A stretch of DNA of 64,000 nt from RYN-230 sp963813975 (GTDB lineage: Bacteria; Actinomycetota; Actinomycetes; Streptosporangiales; Streptosporangiaceae): contig CAWFAP010000001.1 of the NCBI GenBank assembly GCA_963813975.1, positions 248,001 to 312,000 of the forward strand, given 5' to 3'. This document shows, in pieces, positions 8,296 to 17,785 of this stretch. The first letter of the stretch is position 1. Every line of letters starts with the position of its first letter. The position numbers and the translations under genes were made by a program. The notes under the pieces are model-generated. The model was not told the origin of the DNA and searched no databases. It saw nothing but the letters and a program-made list of their open reading frames with translations.

Positions 8296-9774
8296 ATGGC
8301 TGAGGATGGTGACGCGGCCCCGGAGATCCTTGACCTGCCCATCGGGCTGGAGGCGGCCGGCACGCGGGCGGAGTTCGACAGCCTGGGCCAGGTCGAGGTG
8401 CCCGCCGACCGGTACTGGGGCGCCCAGACCCAGCGGAGCCTGGAGCATTTCCGCGTCGGCCACGACCGGATGCCCGCCGAGGTGTATCACGCCTACGGCT
8501 ACGTGAAGAAGGCCGCGGCCCTGGTGAACACCAGGTCCGGCCGGATGCCGCCCTGGATGGGCCAGCTCATCCAGCGGGCCTGCGATGAGATCATCCGGGG
8601 CGAGCTGGACAGCGAGTTCCCGCTGCACGTGTTCCAGACCGGCTCGGGCACGCACTCCAACATGAACGTGAACGAGGTCATCGCCAACCGGTGCATCCAG
8701 CTGGCCGGCGGCACGCTGGGCTCACAGCAGCCGGTGCATCCCAACGATCACGTCAACATGGCCCAGTCGAGCAACGACACGTTCCCGACCGCGATGCATA
8801 TCGCCGCCTACGCCATGGCCACCGAGCGGACGATCCCCGCGCTGCGCCGGCTGCGTGACGCCATCGCCCGCAACGCCGAGAAGTGGGCCGGCATCGTGAA
8901 GATCGGCCGGACGCACCTCCAGGACGCCACCCCGCTGACCGTCGGCCAGGAGTGGTCCGGGTACGCCGGCGCGCTGGACGACGCGATCGCCGAGGTCGAG
9001 CACGTCACCCAGGGCCTGCTGCCGCTGGCCATGGGCGGGACCGCCGTCGGCACCGGGCTGAACGCGCCGGCGGGCTTCGGTGAGGAGGTCGCCGCGGAGA
9101 TCGCCGCGATGACCGGTGACCCGTATGGGACCGCGGGCAACAAGTTCACCGCGCAGGCCACCCTGGACCGGATGGTCCGTGCGCACGGCGGGCTCAAGGA
9201 CGCGGCCGTCACCCTCTACAAGATCGCCAACGACCTGCGCTGGCTGGGCTCGGGCCCGCGGACCGGGCTCGGTGAGCTGATCCTGCCGTCCAACGAGCCC
9301 GGGTCGTCGATCATGCCGGGCAAGGTCAACCCGACCCAGGCCGAGGCCATGCTGATGGTCGCCATCCAGGTCATCGCGTCCGACGTGGCCGTGACCATGG
9401 GCGGCGCCGAGGGCAACTTCGAGCTGAACGCGTTCCGCCCCATCGTGATCAGCAACTACCTCCACTCGGCCCTGATCATGGCCGACATGTGCGACCACCT
9501 GCGCGAGTTCATGATCGAGGGCACCCAGCTCAACGAGGCCACGCTCACCGCCAATATCGAGCGCTCGGTCATGATGGTCACGGCCCTGTCGCCGGTGATC
9601 GGCTATGACCAGGCTTCGGTCATTGCGCACTACGCCATCGACCACGACCAGACCCTGCGGGAGGCCGCGCTGGCCAACGGGGTCAGCGCGGACCTTTTCG
9701 ACCGGGTGGTGGACCCGGTAACCCTCACCCGCCCGGGGACCGCGGGCACCTCACGGGACGACGGGAAATCGTAG
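8296..9774 (+). CDS. fumC: Class II fumarate hydratase
   Basis: Iron-independent fumarase of the TCA cycle, interconverting fumarate and malate. The lyase-superfamily signature GSSIMPGKVNPTQ spans residues 336-348. Upstream are GSGTHSNMNVNEV, the substrate segment HPNDHVNMAQSSND and GRTHLQDATPLTVGQE, all class II fumarase motifs. About 492 residues from this start, slightly longer than typical FumC because of an amino extension before the conserved FDSLGQVEVPADRYWGAQTQ-type entry. It stands alone, with a possible leaderless promoter. Confidence 0.93.
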   Translation: MAEDGDAAPEILDLPIGLEAAGTRAEFDSLGQVEVPADRYWGAQTQRSLEHFRVGHDRMPAEVYHAYGYVKKAAALVNTRSGRMPPWMGQLIQRACDEIIRGELDSEFPLHVFQTGSGTHSNMNVNEVIANRCIQLAGGTLGSQQPVHPNDHVNMAQSSNDTFPTAMHIAAYAMATERTIPALRRLRDAIARNAEKWAGIVKIGRTHLQDATPLTVGQEWSGYAGALDDAIAEVEHVTQGLLPLAMGGTAVGTGLNAPAGFGEEVAAEIAAMTGDPYGTAGNKFTAQATLDRMVRAHGGLKDAAVTLYKIANDLRWLGSGPRTGLGELILPSNEPGSSIMPGKVNPTQAEAMLMVAIQVIASDVAVTMGGAEGNFELNAFRPIVISNYLHSALIMADMCDHLREFMIEGTQLNEATLTANIERSVMMVTALSPVIGYDQASVIAHYAIDHDQTLREAALANGVSADLFDRVVDPVTLTRPGTAGTSRDDGKS

Positions 9775-9916
9775 AAGGAGTATTATCTTCGATGGCGGTT
9801 CCGGTCGCCTCTAGGTCCGCAGGCAGAGCTGCAAGCTCACCGGCTGTGTGGTAGCGTCCACGGCTAGTCTTTCCTGCCCGGATCAAGCGGACCAGCGGGC
9901 ATGAGGAAGGGCTGCC

Positions 9917-11443
9917 ATGCCCAGCACGTCAACGCGTCCCCTGCCATCCCGGCCGAGTCTGCGGTACCTGAAGCTGGAAGCGAAACGCCGCCTGGCCGCC
10001 GGTGAATTTCCTGCCCTGCACGACGCCCAGCTGGCCATCGCCTGGGAGCACGGCCAGCCGAGCTGGACCGCGCTCAAGCAGCGCATCGGCCAGCAGTCCA
10101 CGGCGGGATGCCATGTCCTGCCGCAACTCAGCTGGCTGATCGCCCGGTTCCGCGACGCGGGCCAGCCGGGCTGGACCGCCCCGGGCGAGGCCGAGATGCA
10201 GCAGCATTTCGGGCCGGAACTGCTGGCCGAGCGCCCGGCCCCGGAGCTGATCGCGGCGATCGTCAGCGTGGCCCCGGTGCTGCGCGAGGAACTCGGGATC
10301 GTGACCCAGGCACCGCTGACGGCCCAGGTGCGGATCGGGGGCCTGGAAGTCTTCGCGTCCGTCGCGGCGGACCCGCCGCACCCGATGACCGGGCTGCTGG
10401 CCGTCCCGCTCGGCCGGCAGATGAGCGATCCCCGGGTGACGCCCACGCTGGCCCGGATGTCTGGTGACGTCCCCGACGGCATGGGGCAGATCGCCGGTGA
10501 GGCCGTCGCCGGGCTGGGCCTTCCCGGCCTGGCCCTGGCGGGCGGCGGTCCCGGCACGCTCCCGTGGGTGGTCACCCAGGGGTGGGCGGACCTGGACCGG
10601 GGCGACGAACTCCGCGCGGGTCACTGCTGGCCGTCCTACTGCGGCTCCGCGCTCGTGACCGCCACCGCCGTGCTCCGGCTGGTCGCCGACGGCCGGCTTA
10701 CCCTCGACACCCCGGCCAACGACCGGCTGCGCACCGTGCAGGTCGAGGACGCGGCCGTCACGGTCCGTGAGCTGCTCACCCACACCGCCGGGGTGGACAG
10801 TCCCGCCGCGGCCGAGCTGCTCGCCGACCACGTCCCCGACCTGGTCAGCGTTCTCGGCGAGGTCGTCGCCTGCGGCGGCCCGCGGGGCACCGTCCGGCCC
10901 AGCAACGGTGGCTACGCCGTTCTCGGCCAGCTGATCGCCGACGTCACCGGCGAGCCGTACGAGGAGGCCGTGACCGATCTGGTGCTGCGGCCGCTCGGGA
11001 TGACGGACTCCACGTTCCCGGCCCGGGACGCGGACCTCGGCCCGGACGCGGTCACCGGCTACAACGCGAATCCGGACGGGACCTTCACGCGGGTTCCGGC
11101 CGTGATCTGCACGATCCCGGCGGTCGGCGGGCTGTGGGCCTCCGCCACGGACACGGTCCGCCTGGGCACCGGGTGGTCGGCGCTGCTGCCCGCGGAGCTG
11201 GCCCGCGAGGCGGTCACGCCGCAGACCGCACCGGCGGCCCCGGGGTGGCGGATGGGCCTCGGCTGGCTCATCTCCGGCCGGGGTGACCTCGCGATGCACG
11301 CCGGGGCGGCCCCGCCGGCCAGCACGTTCCTGCGGCTGCGCATCCGCGACGGGCAGGTCCAGGTGGTCCTGACCAACCGGGGGGTCCCGCTCGGGTCGCT
11401 CACCGACCGGCTGCTCCGGTCCTGGACCCGCGCCGCGGCCTAG
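9917..11443 (+). CDS. Serine-hydrolase (class C beta-lactamase fold) protein lacking catalytic residues
   Basis: The start has a good ribosome site (AGGAAGG, 9904-9910). Residues 10-60 form a small helical domain (LKLEAKRRLAAGEF, then WEHGQPSW) seen at the front of several actinobacterial proteins. From about residue 195 the protein follows the class C beta-lactamase/penicillin-binding fold: DGRLTLDTPAN, VRELLTHTAGV, GYAVLGQLI and a late MHAGAAP. The nucleophile motif SxxK is not present where it should be: residues 240-247 read SYCGSALV with no lysine. The YxN motif reads PSN at 328-330. It is therefore probably a non-catalytic member with a binding role, or an enzyme with changed chemistry. 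Confidence 0.8.
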   Translation: MPSTSTRPLPSRPSLRYLKLEAKRRLAAGEFPALHDAQLAIAWEHGQPSWTALKQRIGQQSTAGCHVLPQLSWLIARFRDAGQPGWTAPGEAEMQQHFGPELLAERPAPELIAAIVSVAPVLREELGIVTQAPLTAQVRIGGLEVFASVAADPPHPMTGLLAVPLGRQMSDPRVTPTLARMSGDVPDGMGQIAGEAVAGLGLPGLALAGGGPGTLPWVVTQGWADLDRGDELRAGHCWPSYCGSALVTATAVLRLVADGRLTLDTPANDRLRTVQVEDAAVTVRELLTHTAGVDSPAAAELLADHVPDLVSVLGEVVACGGPRGTVRPSNGGYAVLGQLIADVTGEPYEEAVTDLVLRPLGMTDSTFPARDADLGPDAVTGYNANPDGTFTRVPAVICTIPAVGGLWASATDTVRLGTGWSALLPAELAREAVTPQTAPAAPGWRMGLGWLISGRGDLAMHAGAAPPASTFLRLRIRDGQVQVVLTNRGVPLGSLTDRLLRSWTRAAA

Positions 11444-11569
11444 CCAGCCCCGGCCCCCCGGGCCGTCCAGGCGCGGCCGGGTGCCTTCGGCCCGCGCCGG
11501 GAACCCGCCCGCCACGCCGGCCACCTCCCGACGACACGCTGCTCATACCCTCCCGCGAAAGGAACTCAC

Positions 11570-12058
11570 ATGTACCAGCCGTACCCGGGCACCACCCAGA
11601 TGCCCGACACCGCGCCCCGCGCCATCCCCGGGACCGTGCGCCAGGCCGTCAGGGCCATGTACGGGGGCGCGGCCGCGAGCCTGATCTACCTGATCAGCTC
11701 CGTCGCCACCCAGGGCTCGACCAAGTCCGCCATCGAGAAGCGCTTCCCGCACCTCACCGCCAGCCAGGTCACCACGGAGCAGCATGTCCTGCTGATCGCG
11801 GGCATCGTCTCGGGCCTGATCGCCATCGCGGCGTGGATCATCGTCGCCCGGGCCTGCCTGGCCGGGAAGAACTGGGCCCGGATCACCGGCACCGTGCTGT
11901 TCGGCCTGGCCACCCTGGACGCGCTCGGCGGCCTGGTCAATCCCGTGGCCGTCCCAGTCAAGATCCTCGCCTTCGTGATCTGGCTGTTCGGCCTCATCGC
12001 GGTCGTGCGGTTGTGGCCGGCCGGCTCCACCGCGTACTTCAAGCCTCCCCGGCCATGA
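11570..12058 (+). CDS. Small four-helix membrane protein, function unknown
   Basis: A 162-residue protein preceded by AAAGGA about 8 bases before the ATG. A short Pro-rich head (MYQPYPGTTQMP) is followed by four hydrophobic segments near residues 33-48, 75-97, 105-125 and 127-147. It resembles small conserved actinobacterial membrane proteins with no known function. It converges with the amidohydrolase gene. The 179 bases between them hold no clear gene. Confidence 0.7.
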   Translation: MYQPYPGTTQMPDTAPRAIPGTVRQAVRAMYGGAAASLIYLISSVATQGSTKSAIEKRFPHLTASQVTTEQHVLLIAGIVSGLIAIAAWIIVARACLAGKNWARITGTVLFGLATLDALGGLVNPVAVPVKILAFVIWLFGLIAVVRLWPAGSTAYFKPPRP

Positions 12059-12237
12059 TGACCGCGCCGCCCTGGCGGTCCCCGGCGTGCTGGCCTTCCG
12101 CCGGGCCTTCAGCCGGGCCCGGCCGGTGGCGGGCGTCCTTGACGCGGGCGGCCCGCACCAGGGCCCGCCCCCGTCCGCCCGCGTGGCCTGCCGCCGGAAC
12201 TCCCTTGATTCTCCCCAACGGTCCGTTCGCGCCACGG

Positions 12238-13956
12238 TCAGCGCCCGGGAACCAGGTTGTCCGCCGACTGATAGGTCGGGATCCCGTCCACCACCGTGGC
12301 CAGCACCGGGATGTCTGCGATCCGCTCCGGGTCGCCGGTGAGCGGGTCGGCGGCCAGGACCACGAAGTCGGCGAGCTTGCCCGGCTCGAGCGAGCCGATC
12401 TCGTGCTCCCGGTGCATCGCGGCGGCGGCTTGCGTGGTGTACAGGGCGAGCGCGTCCCGGGCCGTGAGCCGTTCACCGGGCCCGAGGACCTGGCCGCCGG
12501 CGGTGCGCCGGGCCACCGCGTCGCGGAGGCCGAGGAGCGGGGCGGCGCTGATGACCGGGGCGTCGGAGGATCCGGCGACGGTGAGGCCGGCGCGCTGCCA
12601 GGACCCGAACGCGTAGAGCTGGTCGCCGTGGCCGGGGAACGCCTCGGCGAACCCGTCGCCCAGGGCGGACAGGAACCCGGGCTGGCTCACGATCACGATG
12701 CCGAGTTCCGCGGCCCGGGCCGTGAGCGGCGGGTACATCGCCCCGGCATGCTCGATCCGGTGCCGCCGCGGGTTCCGTCCCGTTCCGCCGCCCGCCGCGC
12801 GCTCCGTGCCTGCTGCGCGCGCGGTGCCCGCCGGGCGCGCGGTGCCCGCCGGGCCCGTGGCCCCGGCGGAGCCGGCCAGCCCCGTGTTGGCTAGCACGGC
12901 GGCGTAAGCGTCCAGCACAGTCTCGATAGCCCGGTCCCCCTGGGCGTGCACGGCGACCTGGAACCCGCGGGTGTCGAACTCACGGACCATCGCGGTCAGC
13001 TCGTCCCGGCTGAAGAACAGGATGCCGGACCCGTGCGGCGGGACCGGGTAGGTGCCGTGGATGGCCGCGGTACGGCTGCTCATCCCGCCGTCGGCCCAGA
13101 TCTTCACGGCCTCGGTGGCCAGCCGGCCGGAATACCGGCCCTGCCGGCCCTCGGCGAGCAGCCAGTCCACCTGGTCGTGCACGACCAGGCCGTAGATCCG
13201 CTGGTGCAGCGCGCCGGCCTGGTCCGCCTCGGCGAACGCGGCGAACGTGTCGCGGCGCAGGTCCGCGTCGCAGGCCGCGGTGACGCCGAGCGCCGCGAGG
13301 TGCTGGCCGGCCCGCTCCATGAGCCGGGCCCGCTCGGCGGCGCCCATCCGGGTGATGTCGTCCCGCAGGTTCCGCTCGAACAGTGCGAACATGGGGCCCT
13401 CGAACACCACGCCGTCGAGACGGCCGTCGCGGTCGCGGCCGAACGCCCCGCCCGGGGGGTCGGGCTGCCGGTCCGCGAACCCGGCCGCCCGCAGCGCGGC
13501 GCTGTTCAGCACGCAGGCGTGCAGCGACGTGTGGTAGAGCACGGCCGGCCGGTCGGGCACGGCCTGGTCCAGGTCAGCCCGGGTGGGATGCCGGTTCTCG
13601 CGCAGCCGGTACTCCACGTACCCGCTCCCGGTGACCCACGAGCCCTCCGGGGTTCGCGCCCCCGCCTCGTGCAGCCGTGCCTGGATGGCCGGGATGTCCG
13701 GCGCGGACGGCTGGCTGCAGTCGGCGCCCGCCGCGAGGTAGCCGATGTCGGCGACGTGGCAGTGCGCGTCGATCAGCCCGGGGACCACCGTGGCCCCGTC
13801 CAGCCGGGCCACCGCCGCGCCCGGCGCGGCGGCCGCCCGGACGTCAGCGGGGCCGCCGACCGCGGCGATCCGGCCGTCCCGGACCAGCATGGCCTGGGCC
13901 GTCCCGCCGCCCGGGCCCATGGTGATGACGACAGCATCCTCGATGACCAGTTCCAC
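12238..13956 (-). CDS. YtcJ-type amidohydrolase (amidohydrolase family 3)
   Basis: A metal-dependent hydrolase of about 572 residues. The amino beta domain (MELVIEDAVVITM) is followed by the metal-binding HxH in GLIDAHCHVADIG. Downstream are KIWADGGMSSRTAAI, AVHAQGDRAIE and HRIEHAGAM, in the usual YtcJ order, and a late AGSSDAPV carrying the last metal-ligand aspartate. These enzymes hydrolyse amides or carbamates; the substrate is not predictable. A repeat of PAGTARxAG units sits before HRIEHAG and looks like a surface-loop expansion. Confidence 0.85.
   Translation of the reverse strand: MELVIEDAVVITMGPGGGTAQAMLVRDGRIAAVGGPADVRAAAAPGAAVARLDGATVVPGLIDAHCHVADIGYLAAGADCSQPSAPDIPAIQARLHEAGARTPEGSWVTGSGYVEYRLRENRHPTRADLDQAVPDRPAVLYHTSLHACVLNSAALRAAGFADRQPDPPGGAFGRDRDGRLDGVVFEGPMFALFERNLRDDITRMGAAERARLMERAGQHLAALGVTAACDADLRRDTFAAFAEADQAGALHQRIYGLVVHDQVDWLLAEGRQGRYSGRLATEAVKIWADGGMSSRTAAIHGTYPVPPHGSGILFFSRDELTAMVREFDTRGFQVAVHAQGDRAIETVLDAYAAVLANTGLAGSAGATGPAGTARPAGTARAAGTERAAGGGTGRNPRRHRIEHAGAMYPPLTARAAELGIVIVSQPGFLSALGDGFAEAFPGHGDQLYAFGSWQRAGLTVAGSSDAPVISAAPLLGLRDAVARRTAGGQVLGPGERLTARDALALYTTQAAAAMHREHEIGSLEPGKLADFVVLAADPLTGDPERIADIPVLATVVDGIPTYQSADNLVPGR
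12786..12882 (-). repeat. In-frame minisatellite in the amidohydrolase
   Basis: Imperfect units of roughly 15 bases, read on the minus strand as PAGTARPAGTARAAGTERAAG. Homologues lack this stretch between the aspartate/alanine helix and HRIEHAG. It keeps frame and encodes small, flexible residues. Confidence 0.55.
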
Positions 13957-13992
13957 CCGTGGAACCCTATGCCGTGCCGCCCCGATGTCCGC

Positions 13993-14901
13993 TCAGCGGC
14001 TGGTGGCGAACTCGCCGGCGCGGACGGAGGGGGGGTCGTCCTCGCCCTCGATGAGGTGACTGTGGCTGAGCGCCGAAACGCCGCCCACGATCAGGGCCAG
14101 CGCCAGGGCCTCGACGCCCAGGTCCAGCACCCCGGTCTGGATGTGCTCACCGAACAGGAACAGCCCGAGCAGGCTGGCCGACAGCGGGTCGAGGATGGTG
14201 AAGCCGGGCTGGGACGCGGCGAGCGGGCCTGCCGCCAGCGCGTGCGACGCCAGCAGCAGGGTGGTTGCGCCCGCCCCGATCAGGACGTACAGCGACCAGT
14301 TGGACACGATGGCCGCGATGCCGTCGCCCAGGTGGGAGCTGAGCTCCTTGATCACCGCGGCGACGAAACCCCAGGCGACCCCGGTGGCCGCGCCGAGCAC
14401 CGCGGCGCGGCGGGACGGGGCGGCACCCGGAAGGCGGCCCAGGCCGAAGGCCACGGCCAGGGCGGCCAGGACCACGCCGAGCGACGCCAGGCCGGCCAGC
14501 CACCACAGGGTGCCGGGCGCGTGGTCCCGGCCGCCCGACGGTGACGCCGCGAGCAGGAACAGGCCCAGCCCGGTGCACATAGCGATGGCTGCCAGCCAGT
14601 CGCGCCGCTTCACGGTGCGCGAGCCGATCACCGCCATGTAGCCGAACACGAAGATCAGCTCCAACGCCAGGATCGGCTGGACCAGGGCCAGCGCGCCGAA
14701 GTGCAGGGCGCTGATCTGGAGGATGAACCCGACGATCATGCTGACCAGGCCGAGCACCCAGATCGGCTGGCGGACGAGCCGGAGCAGCAGGTAAATGTCG
14801 AACCCCGAGGACCCGGAATTCCGTGCGCCGAGTCGCTGGCAGACCGACGAGGTGGCGGTGCAGAAGCTGGCCGCAAGGGCCAGGACGATCGCCGCTTCCA
14901 C
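13993..14901 (-). CDS. DMT-superfamily transporter, NIPA/EamA-like
   Basis: A 302-residue protein with about nine hydrophobic helices. The start MEAAIVLALAASFCTATSSV and the segment ALVQPILALELIF are typical of NIPA-like and EamA-like members of the drug/metabolite transporter superfamily. The substrate (a cation or small metabolite) is unknown. The tail after the last helix is short and acidic (EGEDDPPSV). It precedes the APC permease gene on the same strand order but is separated from it by 151 bases. Confidence 0.75.
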   Translation of the reverse strand: MEAAIVLALAASFCTATSSVCQRLGARNSGSSGFDIYLLLRLVRQPIWVLGLVSMIVGFILQISALHFGALALVQPILALELIFVFGYMAVIGSRTVKRRDWLAAIAMCTGLGLFLLAASPSGGRDHAPGTLWWLAGLASLGVVLAALAVAFGLGRLPGAAPSRRAAVLGAATGVAWGFVAAVIKELSSHLGDGIAAIVSNWSLYVLIGAGATTLLLASHALAAGPLAASQPGFTILDPLSASLLGLFLFGEHIQTGVLDLGVEALALALIVGGVSALSHSHLIEGEDDPPSVRAGEFATSR

Positions 14902-15052
14902 TAACTCGCACCCCCTGCTCGGCTCGTTTACCGCGTACCCGGAGCTTCCTCCGTTACGTACAACCGGTTCGCCAGCCGAATCTTCCCGCTCGCGGCATGA
15001 AACTTGCCGGAGGCGGGCCGCGCGCCGCGCGGGCAGTTCAGGGCAGGCCAGT

Positions 15053-16579
15053 TCAGGGCAGCGGAGTCACATCCGGGACCTCCTGGGCCCGGGTGCCGCG
15101 GCCCATCCACCAGAAAGCCGTTCCGATGACGATGAAGGCCAGCACCGGGAGGAGCTCGGTCCACAGGTAGGTGAACCGCTGGGCGTAGGTCCAGCCCGAG
15201 GGGATGAAGTCACTGCCGAACCACGAGCTGCCCAGCCCGGGGGCGATGAGCTGTATGCTGGCCACGGCGACCAGGAGCATCAGGATCACGGTCAGCGGCC
15301 GGTACCAGGGCATCCTGAACGGTCGGCGCGTGGCCGGGTGGCTGCGCCGCAGCTTCCACAGCGCAGGGTAGATGAGCAGGTAGCTGATCAGCGTGGTGGA
15401 GATGGTCACGCCCAGCACCGCGTCGAAGTACTTCGCGGCGTCGCCACTGGTGATCTGGTGCGCGAGCACGACCACGATGGTGGCTACGATCCCGCTGAAC
15501 ACGTTGACCCGGACCGGGGTGCCGTACTTCGCGTTGATTACCCCGAGTACCCGCGGGCCCGCCCCGTCGTAGCAGGACACGGCCAGGGCCCGGTCCGAGC
15601 CCATGATCCAGGTCACGCCGGAGGTCAGCAGGCACAGGATGAACAGGATCGCGCACGCGTCTCCGAGCACCAGCCCGGCCCCGCTCAGCGTGGCGCTGCC
15701 GTTCGCGCTGACGTGCCCGCCGTACACGGTGAAGACGTCCTGGATCGCGCTGACGAACCCGCTGAAGTTCGTGATGGCGCTGGACGGCAGGACGATCAGG
15801 ATGCCGATCACGGGCAGGGCGTACAGCACCACGCTGGCCACCGCGGAGCGGGCGATCCCGAACGGCACGTCGCGCTGCGGGTTCGTCATCTCCTCACCGG
15901 CGCTGCTGGGCAGCTCGAACCCGACGAAGTTGAACAGCAGCACCCCGACGAGCAGCACGAACCCGCTCGCGGAAGGCTTGTAGCTGCTCGCGCCCAGGCC
16001 GTGCGCACCGTGCTTGAACGCGAAGATGATGACCGACAGCGTGAACAGGCCGAGCAGGAGGAACCGGGCGAACGCCCCGGCGGTCGGAAGCCACTTGGCC
16101 TTGCTGAACGACATGATGGCGGCGAGGATCGACAGCCAGACGAATCCGAGCGCGATGAGGAACCACACGGGCGTGGACACGTTCGCGCCGTGGTTGAAGA
16201 ACACCTCGACGGCGCTGATGCAGCTGATGGTGAGTGTGCCGCCGATCCAGACCGGGTTGGTGATCCAGTACAGGAAGTTGTTCACGGCCCCGGCCAGGTG
16301 CCCGAACGCCAGGCGGGTCCAGTAGTAAGGGCCGCCCTCCTCCGGGAACGCGGCGCCCAGCTCAGCGAACAGCAGCGCCTGGGGCACGAAGAACACCAGC
16401 GCGAAGATCATCATCCAGGTGAAGGCCTGGCCGCCGCCCTGCGCCACGGTGGCGATGGTGTCCACCCCGACGATGGTGCAGATGAGGAAGAACAGGATGT
16501 CGAAGCGGCCGAAGTGGCGCTGCAGCTTCTGCCGCTCGACGGTAGCCGCAACGGTCGTCGTGTCCAGGGTGTCAGTCAT
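15053..16579 (-). CDS. APC-family amino acid permease
   Basis: About 508 residues with twelve hydrophobic segments. The entry (FGRFDILFFLICTIVGVDTIATVAQG) and first-loop motif (ELGAAFPEEGGPYYW) are those of the amino acid-polyamine-organocation superfamily. The segment FVGFELPSSAGEEMTNPQRD matches the conserved region after helix 6. It should import or exchange an amino acid or amine; specificity is not predictable. A GGAG-type ribosome site precedes the start. No catabolic partner gene is adjacent. Confidence 0.85.
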   Translation of the reverse strand: MTDTLDTTTVAATVERQKLQRHFGRFDILFFLICTIVGVDTIATVAQGGGQAFTWMMIFALVFFVPQALLFAELGAAFPEEGGPYYWTRLAFGHLAGAVNNFLYWITNPVWIGGTLTISCISAVEVFFNHGANVSTPVWFLIALGFVWLSILAAIMSFSKAKWLPTAGAFARFLLLGLFTLSVIIFAFKHGAHGLGASSYKPSASGFVLLVGVLLFNFVGFELPSSAGEEMTNPQRDVPFGIARSAVASVVLYALPVIGILIVLPSSAITNFSGFVSAIQDVFTVYGGHVSANGSATLSGAGLVLGDACAILFILCLLTSGVTWIMGSDRALAVSCYDGAGPRVLGVINAKYGTPVRVNVFSGIVATIVVVLAHQITSGDAAKYFDAVLGVTISTTLISYLLIYPALWKLRRSHPATRRPFRMPWYRPLTVILMLLVAVASIQLIAPGLGSSWFGSDFIPSGWTYAQRFTYLWTELLPVLAFIVIGTAFWWMGRGTRAQEVPDVTPLP

Positions 16580-16835
16580 CCGCGGCGCTCCGGGGGTTCA
16601 ACAGGGGATTCACAGGCACATCCTGGGCCGCAGCCTCACAAGTGATGATTTCGGCCGTGTTTCCTATTGATGACGCAGGAAGACTAGCTGTCGGAGCCGC
16701 GGATTGGGTAGAGGCCGGCGGACGCGGCAGCATCCCGCGGACCGGGTTCCTGCTGACGCCGGAGCGCGCAGCCCAGCCTCGAGCAGCGGCTCCTGCCCAT
16801 CGCGTTCGCCGACCAGGCGGTGCGGCGCTGCGGCG

Positions 16836-17324
16836 TTACTCGACCCGGGCTCGGTGGTCCTGAGCGAGACCATGCCGCGGGCATGGCTGGCTGGGCTCGC
16901 GCGGGCACAGGACCCACACGTCGGAGGCCGTCGCCCGGTAGAGGCGATAGGGAGACGATCCGGTCACGTCATCGCGTGTCAGTGGCGCCCCGCCTCGATG
17001 GCTCGGCCCGGGATACACCTCGAGGCCGCGGTCCAGGCCGTCACCCGACAGCTCGCGGGCTTCTCCGACTGCATACACGGCGCGGCCGTGGTACGCCGCG
17101 ACCGTAGAGTCGAAGACGACGATGCTGACCTGCGGGCGCCCGGCGAGATTGCGTGAGTGCCGGGCGTCGGTCGCGGAGACCCAGTAGAACTCCCGCACCG
17201 CCGCAGAGGCGAAGTAGACCGGGGAGGTCCACGGGCGTCCGTCTTCGTCGGCCGTGGCAAGCGTCAGGTACCGGTTCGCGTCGAGCAGGCCCTGCGCATG
17301 CGCGACGAGATCGTTGTTCATCAT
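16836..17324 (-). CDS. Pyridoxamine 5'-phosphate oxidase-like flavin-binding protein
   Basis: A 162-residue split-barrel protein (PNPOx-like). The amino end LTLATADEDGRPWTSPVYF and the central segment YWVSATDARHSRNLAGRPQVSIVVFDS follow the pattern of small FMN- or F420-binding proteins of this fold. The tail contains LYRATASDVWVL. Members reduce or bind diverse substrates, and none is implied here. Two adjacent methionines (MMNN) allow either start. Confidence 0.75.
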   Translation of the reverse strand: MMNNDLVAHAQGLLDANRYLTLATADEDGRPWTSPVYFASAAVREFYWVSATDARHSRNLAGRPQVSIVVFDSTVAAYHGRAVYAVGEARELSGDGLDRGLEVYPGPSHRGGAPLTRDDVTGSSPYRLYRATASDVWVLCPREPSQPCPRHGLAQDHRARVE

Positions 17325-17429
17325 GGTTTGAGTTCTCCCTCGCCATTGGACGACCCACGTAACTCAGGTGGCTGCCGAGACATGCCTTGACCGTGGCGAG
17401 CGCGTGGTCCGATCACGCGCCGGTGATCG

Positions 17430-17660
17430 TCGTCGACGCGGGCAGCACCCGGGTAGAGCAGGTGCGTGACCCGGTTGCCCGGAACCACCCGCGGGTTGCC
17501 GAGCCGGATCGGCTCGCCATACGGGCTGTCGAACCAGCGCACGCCAGTACCCAGGAACACCGGCACCAGGCCAGCCCTGCGCCTCCTCAAACAGCCGGCG
17601 GCCCGCGACGTGCGCGCCGACGGCGCCGGCGGGCCGACCTGGCAACTGAGCTCGAGGTCG
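17430..17660 (-). pseudogene. Remnant of a RibD_C / dihydrofolate-reductase-like protein
   Basis: Two pieces of one fold are readable in different frames on the minus strand. The first reads GAVGAHVAGRRLFEEAQGW, the early helix of small RibD_C reductases. The second, in the next frame, reads GLVPVFLGTGVRWFD and continues to RVTHLLYPG, the end of that fold. Roughly 80-90 middle residues are missing, so this is a deleted gene. An intact relative lies just downstream at 17786-18397, pointing to a decayed paralogue. Confidence 0.6.
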
Positions 17661-17785
17661 CCGCAGCCGACAGCCTCAAACGGCCCGCAGGGCGCCGGCG
17701 CCCGAGCCGAACTTCGCGGCTGCGCCCACCTCGACTTGATGACCGGCTTCCTGGAGCTGAAGACGGTCTGGCACCCTACCGGGGT

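Noticed and set aside
16642..16863. Plus-strand 73-codon frame after the permease
   Set aside because: It overlaps the end of the pyridoxamine-oxidase-like gene and shows no family motif or ribosome site.
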